Positions 1 through 10,300 are shown, counted from the first letter of the stretch. The stretch is 64,000 bases of DNA from Nonlabens sp. Ci31 (GCF_012974865.1 NZ_CP043633.1:1488001-1552000); one strand, 5' to 3'. The notes: a model not told the origin generated them from the letters alone. A program made the numbers and translations.

Positions 1-430
1 TGTGCTCCAAAAAGCTTTAGACTATAACGTTCAGTTAATTATTAATGAGAAAGCCTGTGAGATTTGACATGCCAGCTATTTGTGTTGGCATTGTCTAAAT
101 CTGATGTCGATTTAGGTCTTTAGATCAACATCTAGCTTTATAGATATTGACCAAACATACCAAAAGAAATACTTTGCATGTTGGTTTCTAAAAGTTCCTG
201 TTTGGAGGGTATTGTTGAGATTTTGGAAATAAAATTATGCTCTATAAAAAGCTTTTGACTAATGCTCCACCTATTAATAGCAGCTTTTTTTTGAAATAAT
301 CACAATGCTTTTAGTTACACATCCTTTAAGGTTGGGGAACGGAAATCAGTTAGAGTTTATAAACTCCTAAGGCTATAAATTAAAGGCAAGACTTTTGATA
401 TGTTAGGTTTTTAACTTTAAAACACCAACC
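1..430. other. Intergenic region, no gene seen
   Basis: AT-rich sequence upstream of the first gene. I see no convincing coding frame, RNA gene or repeat shared with the rest of the window. A weak inverted pair (GCCAGC and GTTGGC near 71-90) is too short to call. The last ~50 bases presumably hold the promoter of the following gene, but no clean TAnnTTTG box is visible there. Confidence 0.5.
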
Positions 431-1339
431 ATGAAAGAATACTATCCCTTCAAGATTCCAGAACCTTGTCACGAGAATTGGAATCAAATGAAGCCTTCTG
501 CAAAAGGCAGATTTTGTTCTTCTTGCGAGAAGACAGTGATTGATTTTACTAATAAGAGTACTCTGGAAATCGGTAATTATCTCAAAGAAAACTTACACCA
601 TGGAGTTTGTGGTCATGTCAATACATCACAGTTAGATCAAGTTATTTTAAAAATCCCAGCAACAACGATTTATCAGCTGCGATTTTCAACTCGGTTTTTT
701 GCCCTAGCATTATTAATAGTCATGGGTACAACTTTGTTGAGTTGTGTTTCAGATAATGGAACGAAGCAAAAGATCGATGCGATAGAGATTATTGATTCTA
801 CAGCAAAAAACTCCAAGGATAAACCATTATCTATCAACGATAATCTTGATCATAATATCGATGAAGAAATCCCAATTACTGGCAGATTAAATGCGCCACC
901 ATCGCCGCCAGTTATTGTTATGACAACAGGAGAAATTGTCTCAATAGAAGGAGTAATGGTTTTAGAAGATCACTATTCAAATGAAGTACCTTTTGCTATA
1001 GTTCAACATCCACCTCAATTCCCGAATACTCCTAAAACTTTAACTAGAGAAGAAAGAAGAAAATCTTTTAGCGATAACATTCAGGAATTTGTAGAAATTA
1101 ATTTTAATAAGAAGGTTCTTGATACAACTATATTAGGAAGGCATAAAATTTCTACTCAATTTAAAATTGATACGACTGGTCAGATCGTTGATATAAAAGT
1201 TAAAGCAAAATATAAAGTTTTAGAAATAGAGGCGTTTAGAGTTTTAAGAACTTTGCCAAATTTTAGACCTGGAAAAGATTATGACGACAATAAAGTAGCT
1301 GTCATGTATGCGTTGCCTATCATTTTTGAAAAGGAGTAA
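431..1339 (+). CDS. TonB C-terminal-domain protein with N-terminal Cys motif
   Basis: A 302-residue single-pass membrane protein of a type common in Flavobacteriia. The N-terminal ~70 residues are cytoplasmic and carry C13, the pair C29-x-x-C32 and C60-G-H, like a small metal-binding or redox module. One hydrophobic segment lies at about 88-106. A proline-containing periplasmic linker follows, and residues ~215-300 resemble a TonB C-terminal domain (the 'STQFKIDTTGQIVDIKV' strand pattern and an ending in a hydrophobic strand). TonB proteins pass proton-motive energy to outer-membrane receptors; whether this one does so is inferred, and ExbB/ExbD genes are not nearby. The ATG is the first in the frame. 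It appears to be a single-gene unit before dxs, with no hairpin terminator seen between them. Confidence 0.7.
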   Translation: MKEYYPFKIPEPCHENWNQMKPSAKGRFCSSCEKTVIDFTNKSTLEIGNYLKENLHHGVCGHVNTSQLDQVILKIPATTIYQLRFSTRFFALALLIVMGTTLLSCVSDNGTKQKIDAIEIIDSTAKNSKDKPLSINDNLDHNIDEEIPITGRLNAPPSPPVIVMTTGEIVSIEGVMVLEDHYSNEVPFAIVQHPPQFPNTPKTLTREERRKSFSDNIQEFVEINFNKKVLDTTILGRHKISTQFKIDTTGQIVDIKVKAKYKVLEIEAFRVLRTLPNFRPGKDYDDNKVAVMYALPIIFEKE

Positions 1340-1442
1340 TAAACTCCCGTTTTTGAATTGATCAATAATAACCGATCAAATTATAGCAATAGTCCATCAA
1401 CAAATTACCAATTCATTAATTCAACAAATTGATAAATCATCT

Positions 1443-1450
1443 TACCTTTG
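1443..1450 (+). promoter_or_regulatory. TAnnTTTG -7 box immediately before dxs
   Basis: The box TACCTTTG matches the Bacteroidota -7 consensus and ends only 3 nt before the dxs ATG at 1454. If used, transcription would start at or within a few bases of the ATG, giving a leaderless or nearly leaderless mRNA. Confidence 0.5.
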
Positions 1451-1453
1451 AAT

Positions 1454-3217
1454 ATGTCTAAGAATTTACTTGCTACCATTAACGATCCTGCCGATTTAAG
1501 ACGCTTGCCCAAAAGCGATCTGCCTGCAATTGCTCAAGAATTGAGAGCTTTTATAATTGATATAGTGGCGGCAAAAGAAGGACATTTAGGAGCAAGCTTA
1601 GGAGTGGTAGAATTGACCATTGCCTTACATTATGTATTCCATACTCCGGTAGATCAATTGGTTTGGGACGTTGGTCATCAAGCTTATGGACATAAAATTC
1701 TAACAGGTCGTAGGGAGGTTTTTCATACCAATAGAGACCTAGGCGGCATCTCGGGTTTCCCTAAACGTTCAGAAAGCGTGTACGACACCTTTGGAACCGG
1801 TCATAGCTCCACTTCTATCAGTGCTGCGCTTGGAATGGCAATGGCGAGCGCCTTAAAGAAAGAAGATAGAAAACACATTGCGGTAGTAGGCGATGCGAGT
1901 ATCGCCAGCGGTATGGCATTTGAAGCTTTAAATCACGCAGGAGTGAGCGGTGCAGATCTTTTGGTTATTCTCAATGATAATGCTATAGGAATTGATCCTA
2001 GTGTGGGTGCGTTAAAAGATTATTTAACTAAGACTAAATCTGGAAAAGAAACGGGTAGCGATAATATCTTTGAATCGCTCAACTTTGATTATTCAGGACC
2101 TATAGACGGTCACGATCTACCGACCTTACTCAAAGAATTAGAAAGACAAAAAGACCTAAAAGGACCGCGGCTTTTACATGTGAGAACCGTAAAAGGTAAA
2201 GGCTTAAAACAAGCTGAAATCGATCAAGTACGCTATCATGCACCAGGAAAATTTGATAAAATTACTGGAGAAATTCCAGCTAGTGATACCAGTAAATTAC
2301 CGCCTAAATTCCAAGATGTATTTGGCCATACGATAGTGGAGCTGGCTCGTGAGAATGAGAAAATAGTAGGGATAACACCAGCTATGCCAACAGGGAGTTC
2401 TATGAAAATCATGATGGAAGCGATTCCAGGTCGTGCATTTGATGTAGGTATTGCAGAGCAACATGCGGTAACCCTTGCGGCAGGAATGGCCACTCAAGGA
2501 TTGGTTCCTTTTTGTAACGTATACTCTACTTTTTTACAGCGTGCTTACGACCAAGTGATCCACGATGTGGCACTACAGAAATTGCCAGTCATTTTTTGTC
2601 TCGATAGGGCCGGAATAGTAGGTCAAGATGGGGCAACCCATCACGGTGTGTTTGATCTCGCTTATTTGAATTGTATTCCAGACATGATTATTGCAGCACC
2701 TATGGATGCTGTAGAAATGAGAAACATGATGTTTACTGCTTCTCAAGGATTGGAGTTGCCTATAGCAATCAGGTACCCGCGTGGTCGTGGTAAGATCGTG
2801 AGGTGGCAACAAACTTTTAAACATCTTGAAATAGGCTCTTCTAGGCTTCTTAGAAAGGGTAAAAATATAGCTGTTATCAGTATTGGTCCTATCGGGACGA
2901 TGATAGAAGAGTTGTTGGAAAAAGAAAACCTAGAGGTAACTCACTTAGATATTCGTTTTTTAAAGCCTATTGATTCTAAAGCTTTAGAAGCTATTTTTAA
3001 AGGTCATGATCACATTATTACTATAGAAGATGGCACGGTAGTAGGTGGTTTGGGAAGTGTTGTTTGCGATCTCGCTTTCGCGAAAGCGTACCAAGGAACC
3101 ATTCATAAACGAGGCATTCCAGATGCTTTTATAGAACACGGCCCCACAGCCGACTTGCATAAAATGGCAGGAATCGATTATGAGGCTATTTTGAAATTGA
3201 TCAAAAAATTAAATTAA
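1454..3217 (+). CDS. dxs: 1-deoxy-D-xylulose-5-phosphate synthase
   Basis: DXS condenses pyruvate and glyceraldehyde 3-phosphate with thiamine diphosphate, the first step of the MEP isoprenoid pathway, in the cytoplasm. Diagnostic stretches are visible: 'VELTIALHYVFHTP', 'DVGHQAYGHKILTGR', the ThDP/Mg region 'GDASIASGMAFEALNHAG', 'IAEQHAVTLAAGMA' and 'DRAGIVGQDGATHHG'. The protein is 587 residues, slightly shorter than the ~620 of enterobacterial DXS. The frame can be opened at a TTG at 1448, but the ATG at 1454 gives an N-terminus that aligns with the family. A perfect copy of the 16-bp palindrome sits near the 3' end (3073-3088) and encodes part of 'DLAFAKAYQ'. The stop lies 3 nt from the stop of the convergent gene. 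Confidence 0.97.
   Translation: MSKNLLATINDPADLRRLPKSDLPAIAQELRAFIIDIVAAKEGHLGASLGVVELTIALHYVFHTPVDQLVWDVGHQAYGHKILTGRREVFHTNRDLGGISGFPKRSESVYDTFGTGHSSTSISAALGMAMASALKKEDRKHIAVVGDASIASGMAFEALNHAGVSGADLLVILNDNAIGIDPSVGALKDYLTKTKSGKETGSDNIFESLNFDYSGPIDGHDLPTLLKELERQKDLKGPRLLHVRTVKGKGLKQAEIDQVRYHAPGKFDKITGEIPASDTSKLPPKFQDVFGHTIVELARENEKIVGITPAMPTGSSMKIMMEAIPGRAFDVGIAEQHAVTLAAGMATQGLVPFCNVYSTFLQRAYDQVIHDVALQKLPVIFCLDRAGIVGQDGATHHGVFDLAYLNCIPDMIIAAPMDAVEMRNMMFTASQGLELPIAIRYPRGRGKIVRWQQTFKHLEIGSSRLLRKGKNIAVISIGPIGTMIEELLEKENLEVTHLDIRFLKPIDSKALEAIFKGHDHIITIEDGTVVGGLGSVVCDLAFAKAYQGTIHKRGIPDAFIEHGPTADLHKMAGIDYEAILKLIKKLN
3073..3088. repeat. 16-bp palindromic repeat, perfect copy in dxs
   Basis: CGCTTTCGCGAAAGCG, perfectly self-complementary. 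Lies within dxs, read as Leu-Ala-Phe-Ala-Lys-Ala. One of ten copies in the window. Confidence 0.95.
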
Positions 3218-3220
3218 GCC

Positions 3221-6028
3221 TTATTCAATAATAATCTTCTCTGTTTGAGAACGACCATTTGTGGTCAGTTTCATTAGGTATAAACCTGAACGTATGTCAA
3301 GCTGCAAGCTTGTCACATTAGAACTTAAGTTTTTTTCCGTTTCAAACACCTGCTGACCGCTTAGATTAAATATCTGAATACTAGTTTTAGCTAGGTCTTG
3401 ACTAGAAGTAATAGTTATCGCTCCATTAGAAACAGTAGGGTAGATTTTAATCCCTAGATCATTTGTGTCAAACTCAGAGATGCTCAAGGTATCAAAAGTT
3501 CCTGTAAACATTCCGCGACCATGAGTTGTGGCAAGTATGGTATTATCGGCTGTTCTGAGATCCAGGTCCACTACTTTCACATTAGTCATTCCGTTGATAA
3601 GCGGTTGCCATGTAGGACTGACACTGTTAAAATCGCTCGTAGCATATATACCTGCTTCTGTACCTATAATTACCTCGCCAGGTAACAACGGGTTTGCGAG
3701 AATGGCTTTTACGGGTAGGTCTGGCAAGTTGCCTTCTTTTCCACTCCAAGTCGTTCCTCCATCAGCAGTATACCATATGTTTTGTACACCGTAATTGTGC
3801 ATAGTAACATATATTTCTTGCTCACTAGTTCCAAATTCGACGTCTGAAATACTACCAAGAAAGTTAGGCCCTGTAATAGCAGTCCATTGCGGATTTGTAG
3901 TATTTGCATTAGTAACTACTGCCAGAGTAGATAATTCAGTTCCTACTAATAGCGTTGTGCTGGAGAGTGTGTAAGGAGATACTTTCATGGCCGTGGGTCG
4001 GTTAGAAGTTATTAGAAAATTTGTTATGGTGTTACAAGCTGCTGCGTTAGCAAATAATTGACAGGCGTCTATGGCATTATTGCCGCTAAAGTTTTTGCTA
4101 TTCGAGTACAAGTAGTCTAAATTACTATCCAGTTCTGCTACATTGATAAAGTCGCCATCAGCATTGCTACCACCATCTCCACAATTAAAAGTAGCGATGC
4201 AATAACTAAAGTTATAATTAGGATAGCTCACGTATCTGTGGTTGTTGTACTGTGATGTAATTATGGCATACCCACCTGCATCATCTATTGCCACGTGCCC
4301 GCCATCTCCGCCTAGCTCCGTAATAAAATTATTCATTCCAGCTGATGCATTATCTATAGCCAAAGTACCATTGTCTTGTGAGCCGCCTACGAGATCATCT
4401 CCTGCACCAATATTGGAAGCTATGCTTCCATAGTAGAATTGTGTCACATTATAACCGTTATTTCTAGTTAGAATTGCAGTGGTCGATAAGTCAGCAGCGC
4501 TAAAAGAGTTTGCCCAAGAAACGCCACCATCGCTTCCTATGACGCCTTGATTGGGGTCTGTTGGGTGGAAAGTCAATGCGTGGATATCAGCATGTACAAA
4601 AGGGATGTTTAAATTTTCAAGTCCAAATGCATTGACCCATTTAGAGATTTGGTTCCAGGTGTTACCTCCATTTGTAGATCTAAAGGAATCGATTCCTCCG
4701 GCATAAATGATTTGATCATTACTAGGATCTACTTCTATCACTAAATCATAAAATGCTTGTCCTCTTGTAAAATCGGTGGGAGGGATGGAGCTATCTGCAT
4801 CATTAGGTTCATTGATTGGGGTAGTGGTCATTAAGGCATCGATGCTTTGATATAAGTTTCCTTCACCAGCTACTTGTGCTGCTATATAAAATAGATTTTG
4901 ATTTGTTGAAGACGCAGCAATTTCAATACGGTCACCACCTGTAATGGTACTTTGAAGATTCCAGTTGAGTCCATCTGTAGATTGGTACAAACGACCGCCG
5001 CCACTATTTGTTCCGGGCACTGAAATCGTACCCATATAAAGTTGATTATTAGCACTTAATTCAAAATCATTTGGAGCTACATAAAATGTCTGACCACCAA
5101 ATAAATATTCCATAGACGTGTTTTCTACTCGCGACCAGCTCGGTCCATTGTCTGGGCTTCTATAAAGTCCTGCATTTTGAGCTCCTAAAATATTATTTGG
5201 ATTAGATATGTTGAAGTTGGGTGATCCATAAATGGTAGAGCCTACGCCTACAAAGACTTCACTAGTTCCATTGTTATCCCATACGATGACATCGGTAATA
5301 AAGAAAATCCCAGCGGTAAACAAATTAGCAGGAGCACTTAAATTTCCTGGTCCAGCAGGAGTAATAGGTACGTTGACCCAAGTGCTTCCTCCATCAATAG
5401 TTTTATAAAGGCCATTCCCTACAGCTGCACCCGCAGTATATTGTTCACCTGTTCCTATATAAAAGGTCATGGAATCATTAGGGTCTATCGCATAAGCGCT
5501 TACATTTAGATTTGCTGCAAGGCCAGGAATTATAGTCCATACAGAATTAATATCAGTGATGTCGTTATTCACCCATAAACCGCCACCTACACCGCCGGCA
5601 AATACTCTGTTGTAATCTGTGCCATCTCCGTTATTTGCTCCTAGGTCATTAGGATCGTAAAATACCACTCTCGTTCTTCCTCCTATATTAGAAGGTCCTC
5701 TTTCTTCCCACGCTCTCGAGTTAGAACCAGGGGCACTTTTCACTATATCGGTAGCTATGCTTTTTACCTTATATGGAGTTGGTATCCCTGTCGTAGGATT
5801 CATGGTCAGTTCCCACATACGCTCATTATAAGCGTTAGGTGGTAATGAAAGTGCTTTACGTTCGGCTCTTGAAAGTTTTATAGTTTCCCTAAAAGGACTG
5901 TTTTCTAACAGTTGCCTGTGGAGCGCTCTAGCCTCTTCTATTCCTTTTTCTTCTTTATTAAAAACAAATAAGCTAATTACAGCAACTGTAAAGACTAGAA
6001 TACTTGAAACAATTAGTTTTTTATTCAT
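3221..6028 (-). CDS. Secreted T9SS-sorted beta-propeller (BNR/VPS10-like) protein
   Basis: A 935-residue exported protein. Residues ~5-24 form a hydrophobic signal segment after a basic start. The body carries repeated blades with Asp-box/BNR-like motifs such as 'GLYKTIDGGSTW', 'GLYRSPDNGPSW', 'STNGGNTW' and 'YTADGGTTW', as in sialidase/VPS10-type beta-propellers. The last ~80 residues look like a T9SS type A sorting domain ('IKIYPTVSNGAITI', 'QIFNLSGQQVF', 'LYLMKLTTNG'), so the protein should cross the outer membrane through type IX secretion and be released or anchored at the surface. Substrate and activity cannot be told from sequence. It is convergent with dxs, stops 3 nt apart. Its start lies 48 nt downstream of dgt's stop on the same strand, so the two could be cotranscribed. 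Confidence 0.85.
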   Translation of the reverse strand: MNKKLIVSSILVFTVAVISLFVFNKEEKGIEEARALHRQLLENSPFRETIKLSRAERKALSLPPNAYNERMWELTMNPTTGIPTPYKVKSIATDIVKSAPGSNSRAWEERGPSNIGGRTRVVFYDPNDLGANNGDGTDYNRVFAGGVGGGLWVNNDITDINSVWTIIPGLAANLNVSAYAIDPNDSMTFYIGTGEQYTAGAAVGNGLYKTIDGGSTWVNVPITPAGPGNLSAPANLFTAGIFFITDVIVWDNNGTSEVFVGVGSTIYGSPNFNISNPNNILGAQNAGLYRSPDNGPSWSRVENTSMEYLFGGQTFYVAPNDFELSANNQLYMGTISVPGTNSGGGRLYQSTDGLNWNLQSTITGGDRIEIAASSTNQNLFYIAAQVAGEGNLYQSIDALMTTTPINEPNDADSSIPPTDFTRGQAFYDLVIEVDPSNDQIIYAGGIDSFRSTNGGNTWNQISKWVNAFGLENLNIPFVHADIHALTFHPTDPNQGVIGSDGGVSWANSFSAADLSTTAILTRNNGYNVTQFYYGSIASNIGAGDDLVGGSQDNGTLAIDNASAGMNNFITELGGDGGHVAIDDAGGYAIITSQYNNHRYVSYPNYNFSYCIATFNCGDGGSNADGDFINVAELDSNLDYLYSNSKNFSGNNAIDACQLFANAAACNTITNFLITSNRPTAMKVSPYTLSSTTLLVGTELSTLAVVTNANTTNPQWTAITGPNFLGSISDVEFGTSEQEIYVTMHNYGVQNIWYTADGGTTWSGKEGNLPDLPVKAILANPLLPGEVIIGTEAGIYATSDFNSVSPTWQPLINGMTNVKVVDLDLRTADNTILATTHGRGMFTGTFDTLSISEFDTNDLGIKIYPTVSNGAITITSSQDLAKTSIQIFNLSGQQVFETEKNLSSNVTSLQLDIRSGLYLMKLTTNGRSQTEKIIIE

Positions 6029-6076
6029 CTGATGGGTATTAATGCCTTAAAGTTAAGACAATTGAGAGGTTTTATT

Positions 6077-7408
6077 TTAAATTTTACCATTGATCACTTC
6101 AAATAAAGCAATGGACTTACTGTCTGTAAGAGAAGCGACATAACCACAAACGTCTAATATACGTTCATACTTATCAGTCCCGCTTAACCTAAGACCTTTA
6201 CAAGATTTAAGAATTAATTGATCGTAGGAACTTGTCATTTCCTCAAAATCGTTGATACTGGCTTTGATAACGGCATTTAAAATATCTTGAAGAATTTTAT
6301 ACCCAGCAATTTCTTTTTGAACGACTTCTTCATTAGTATAAACCTTATCAACGGTAATGCTGAGAATGTCTTCAATTTGCGCTTTGTATTTGGACTTATC
6401 GGTGAGTGCATGAGGAAAATTACCAGCTAATATAGCCTCTTCATGTTCCATAAATATAGAGATACAGTCTGTTATAAGGTTGTTTATAGCTAGTGATCTC
6501 AGATAAGACAATCGCTCTGAAGTAGTTGATAACTGGGTATAAACCTCCGTTCTAATCGTATCTCTAACCAGCTTGATTAATTGTTCTAGCGCGTGATCTT
6601 CACTGATCCAGCCTAAATTTATACCGTCTTCAAAATCAATGATGGTGTAACAAATATCATCTGCAGCTTCTACCAGATAAGTGAGTGGATGTCGGTAATG
6701 AGTCTCCTCTGTACTATCGTTGTTTACGAGTCCTAGTTCGGTTGCTACATCTTTAAAATGAACTAAATCTGCTTGAAAGATGCCGTATTTTTTTTGCGAA
6801 ATGTGTTTGGTAGGTCGGTACGGGAGCGATTCTTTAGGATATTTGATAAAAGCCCCAAGGGTAGCATAGGAGAGTCTTAACCCTCCAGAGGTTCCCGGAC
6901 TATCTAGATTTAATAATCGGTATCCGTTAGCATTTCCCTCGTAAGAAAGTAGGTCTTGTTGCTGCTTTGGCGAAAGCGTGCTTATCAACCCAGCTCCTAG
7001 TTCTGTTTTAAAATAACTGCCTATAGCCTTTTCTCCACTATGACCGAAAGGTGGATTTCCTATATCATGGGCCAAAGCCGCTGCGGCAACTATAGCGCCA
7101 AAATCCTGTTGTTTATAGCCAGCTGCCTGCAAATCAGGATGCTTTTCTAGAATACGCTGACCAGCCATTCTTCCTAAAGAACGACCTACAACGCTTACTT
7201 CTAGGCTGTGCGTAAGTCGGGTATGAACAAATCCACTTTGGCTTAGAGGAATTACCTGTGTTTTATCTTGAAGGGATCTAAAGTGTTGAGAGAAAATGAC
7301 ACGGTCATAATCTACTTCAAAGCCCAGTCTTAATTCATCTTGTTGCGATCTAAGCCTAGGTTGTGAGTCGCCATATCTTTTAAGGGAAAGTAGTTGCTGC
7401 CAGTTCAT
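6077..7408 (-). CDS. dgt: Deoxyguanosinetriphosphate triphosphohydrolase (dGTPase), HD family
   Basis: A 443-residue HD-domain dNTP triphosphohydrolase. Such enzymes cleave dGTP (some also other dNTPs) to the nucleoside and triphosphate and help set dNTP pools. Visible motifs are 'HTRLTHSLEVSVVGRSLG' (H67), the HD pair in 'AHDIGNPPFGHSGE' (H113-D114) and the downstream metal Asp in 'VEAADDICYTIIDFEDGI'. These match the H...HD...D metal site of the family. Length is near the ~440-500 typical of Dgt. A degenerate copy of the window's palindrome (about 6964-6978) encodes 'STLSPK'. The start ATG is the first in the frame and the N-terminus 'MNWQQLLSLKRYGD' is typical of Bacteroidota Dgt. The activity is confident; the preferred dNTP is not. 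Confidence 0.93.
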   Translation of the reverse strand: MNWQQLLSLKRYGDSQPRLRSQQDELRLGFEVDYDRVIFSQHFRSLQDKTQVIPLSQSGFVHTRLTHSLEVSVVGRSLGRMAGQRILEKHPDLQAAGYKQQDFGAIVAAAALAHDIGNPPFGHSGEKAIGSYFKTELGAGLISTLSPKQQQDLLSYEGNANGYRLLNLDSPGTSGGLRLSYATLGAFIKYPKESLPYRPTKHISQKKYGIFQADLVHFKDVATELGLVNNDSTEETHYRHPLTYLVEAADDICYTIIDFEDGINLGWISEDHALEQLIKLVRDTIRTEVYTQLSTTSERLSYLRSLAINNLITDCISIFMEHEEAILAGNFPHALTDKSKYKAQIEDILSITVDKVYTNEEVVQKEIAGYKILQDILNAVIKASINDFEEMTSSYDQLILKSCKGLRLSGTDKYERILDVCGYVASLTDSKSIALFEVINGKI

Positions 7409-7567
7409 TTACAGATTATTTTTTGTGCAAGATAAGAATCATTCCAAGCTATAGACTTACTGATTTTACTTTACTATTTCTTAACAATACGAATTGATGA
7501 ATTAATCATAGCATAACCTGTGTACATGCATTTAGGTCGTTCATTTGCAAAATCTAATTTACACATA

Positions 7568-10300
7568 ATGAAGAAGTTAATTTTCGCTTTATTTTTAATG
7601 CTAACTACCTTTGCTACAGCGCAAAACGGTAAAGTTGCAGGATTGATTACAGATAAAGATTTTGATGATGATCCAGTCGCATTTGCCTCTGTTCAACTTA
7701 AAGGCACGACCTTGGGTGCTCAGTCTGACATGGATGGAAATTTTTCTATTACAGCTCCAGTTGGAACCTACACGTTGGTAATAACATTTGTAGGAATGCA
7801 AACTGTTGAAATCCCAAATGTAAAAGTACAAGAAGGCTCTACTACAAGGGTTAATGTATCTATGAGTGCAGAAGCTGGAGTTTTGGATACGATTGAGATC
7901 GTAGTGACTAAAAGCAGAGAAAGTCAAGAAGCTTTGATACTTGAAAAAAAGAATTCTATAACTATAAAACAATCCATAGGTGCTGAAGAACTTTCACAAA
8001 AAGGAGTGAGCGATGCTGAAGGTGCGGTTACTAAAGTAAGTGGTGTTTCTAAGCAAGCTGGTGTAAAGAATGTATTTGTAAGAGGTCTAGGGGATCGTTA
8101 CAACTCTACTTCTTTAAATGGTCTACCATTACCATCTGATGATCCTGAGTATAAAAATATCTCTTTAGATTTTTTTAGCAGTGATTTAATTGAAAGCGTC
8201 GATATCAATAAGGTTTTTGGATCTGAGATTACAGGAGATAATGCCGGTGCAAATATCAATATTGATTTGAAAGGACTTTCAGGCAGAGAGGAATTAGGAG
8301 TAGGTTTCTCTACTGGGGCAAACATGCAAACCTTGGGTGCTGAATTTAAAGGTATTGCAGGAGAAGGTTTCTTCGGTTTTAGTGATGCAGAGTTGCCTGT
8401 TACTAATCTTAATGTGTACAGTTTCAACAATCAACTAGCTCCTAGTTCAGAAAACAATTTAGTGAATTTAGGTCTTTCTATCAATGGAGGGAAACGTATA
8501 GATATAGGAGACAATTATTTAAATATCTACGGACTTTTGACATTTGACAATGGGTACCGTTTTATCGACGGTAATGTAAAAAACACGAACAGTGCCGGAA
8601 GCATCTACTTAGATCAGGATTTTGATAAATATGAGTATGAAACTTCTCAAATAGGACAGTTCAATCTAGATTACCGTTTTGGGAATAATAATATTGAGTT
8701 TTTAACGATGTACATTCATAAAAACACTCAGAGTTTTCAAGAATATGAAGGTATCAATAATCCAGAACAAGAAGGCGACCGTGTGTTTGTGAGAAGACAG
8801 CAAACGAATGACAACAATCTTTACGTGAGTCAATTATTGTCTCATTTCCAGCTAAACGATAGACTGGACCTTGACTTAAAGGGATCTTTTAATGCATTAA
8901 GAGGTAGTGAGCCAGACCGTAGAAATTTTGAATATTTATTTAGAGATGGTTTTTATTCTCCTAACATAGACTCAGGAGGTAATAACCAGCGATTCTTTAG
9001 TAAGGTACAAGAGAACGATTACAATGCAAATGCTTTGTTGAAGTATGACCTTAATACTAATGAAGAAGATGAACGACCTAACTACTTTACAGTAGGAGGA
9101 GATGTAAGATGGACACACCACATTTTTCAGGCAACCACCTTCAACCACACTTTTGACACTCGTATCGCTGTAGATATTAATGATGTAGATGCTATTTACA
9201 GTCAGCCCTCTTTAACTGCAGGAAATTTTAGATTAGAAACAGGGAGAGGAAGCGCATTAAACCCTCAGGCATTCAATCCATTTTATTACATAGGTGATAA
9301 AATCATATTTGCTGGACAAGGAAATTATGTAAAAGGATTTACTGAAAAATTCTTACTTAATGTAGGTATGCGTTTTGAAAACGTAAGTCAAGAAGTGGAA
9401 TACGATACAAACATTGCTAGAAGTGCCACAAATGGTCCTTCAAAAATCGATGAGAGTCTGTTCCTTCCTAGTTTAGGAATGAAATATTCACTTAACGATG
9501 ATAATATCGTCAGATTAGGGGCGAGTCGAACTTACATCATGCCTAGATTTAAGGAGATTGCTCCTTTTAGATATGCTAATCCAGGTGGAACAGCTACTCA
9601 AGGTAATCCAGATTTACAAATTTCTAATGTGACTAATTTTGACTTAGCATATGAATATTATCCTTCAAAAGGTGAGATCTTTTCATTAACAGGTTTTTAT
9701 AAGAATATTGAAAACCCAATCGCTCGTACAGAAATTCCTAGTGGAGGGAATACACTTACGTACTTAAACGTAGGAGATAAGGCGACAGTATTGGGAGCAG
9801 AGTTTGAATTGCGTAAAGACATCTTCTCTAAAGAAATGCCAGAAGCAGGATTAGAAATGGACCGCGAGACTAAATTTGCTTTAGGTTTTAATGCTTCTTA
9901 TATCTACAGCAAGCAAGAATTAAATGATCCTCTAGCACAGTTTACAGAAACGAGTACAGCGCTTCAAGGTGCTGCTCCATTGTTAGTAAATCTAGATATC
10001 AACTACAACACGTTTATCAATAAGAGCAATGTAAACACGGCATTGGTATTCAACTATTTTACAGAACGTGTTTATTCAGTAGGTACTCGTGGTTTTGAAA
10101 ACATAAAAGAAATAGGGGTTCCTACACTAGACTTTGTAAGCTCTATAGGTATAGGAGAAAACGGAAAACTTTCCTTAAAGGCTAGAAACCTGTTGAATCC
10201 AGAATACAGACTAGAAAGAGAAGGTAATGACGGTAACATTGTGTTAAGCAATTACAAACGAGGACTTGACATTAGCCTAGGATACAGCTATAAGTTTTAA
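7568..10300 (+). CDS. TonB-dependent receptor with CarboxypepD_reg domain
   Basis: An outer-membrane receptor of ~910 residues. The start is placed at the ATG at 7568 ('MKKLIFALFLMLTTFATAQ'), which opens a standard signal peptide; an upstream in-frame ATG at 7520 would put 16 polar residues in front of it and is unlikely. Residues ~22-105 form a CarboxypepD_reg beta-sandwich ('VAGLITDKDFDDDPVAFASV', 'DGNFSI'), followed by a plug domain ('VFVRGLGDRYNSTSLNGLPL') and a long beta-barrel ending in an aromatic residue ('LGYSYKF'). It should import a ligand with energy from TonB. The ligand is not encoded in anything visible. The lipoprotein immediately downstream, in the position of a partner, and the PiT phosphate permease after that make phosphate or a phosphorylated compound a possible substrate, by context only. 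Confidence 0.9.
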   Translation: MKKLIFALFLMLTTFATAQNGKVAGLITDKDFDDDPVAFASVQLKGTTLGAQSDMDGNFSITAPVGTYTLVITFVGMQTVEIPNVKVQEGSTTRVNVSMSAEAGVLDTIEIVVTKSRESQEALILEKKNSITIKQSIGAEELSQKGVSDAEGAVTKVSGVSKQAGVKNVFVRGLGDRYNSTSLNGLPLPSDDPEYKNISLDFFSSDLIESVDINKVFGSEITGDNAGANINIDLKGLSGREELGVGFSTGANMQTLGAEFKGIAGEGFFGFSDAELPVTNLNVYSFNNQLAPSSENNLVNLGLSINGGKRIDIGDNYLNIYGLLTFDNGYRFIDGNVKNTNSAGSIYLDQDFDKYEYETSQIGQFNLDYRFGNNNIEFLTMYIHKNTQSFQEYEGINNPEQEGDRVFVRRQQTNDNNLYVSQLLSHFQLNDRLDLDLKGSFNALRGSEPDRRNFEYLFRDGFYSPNIDSGGNNQRFFSKVQENDYNANALLKYDLNTNEEDERPNYFTVGGDVRWTHHIFQATTFNHTFDTRIAVDINDVDAIYSQPSLTAGNFRLETGRGSALNPQAFNPFYYIGDKIIFAGQGNYVKGFTEKFLLNVGMRFENVSQEVEYDTNIARSATNGPSKIDESLFLPSLGMKYSLNDDNIVRLGASRTYIMPRFKEIAPFRYANPGGTATQGNPDLQISNVTNFDLAYEYYPSKGEIFSLTGFYKNIENPIARTEIPSGGNTLTYLNVGDKATVLGAEFELRKDIFSKEMPEAGLEMDRETKFALGFNASYIYSKQELNDPLAQFTETSTALQGAAPLLVNLDINYNTFINKSNVNTALVFNYFTERVYSVGTRGFENIKEIGVPTLDFVSSIGIGENGKLSLKARNLLNPEYRLEREGNDGNIVLSNYKRGLDISLGYSYKF

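Noticed and set aside
1448..1453. TTG start for dxs two codons upstream
   Set aside because: Overlaps the -7 promoter box and adds residues not expected in the family; ATG 1454 preferred.
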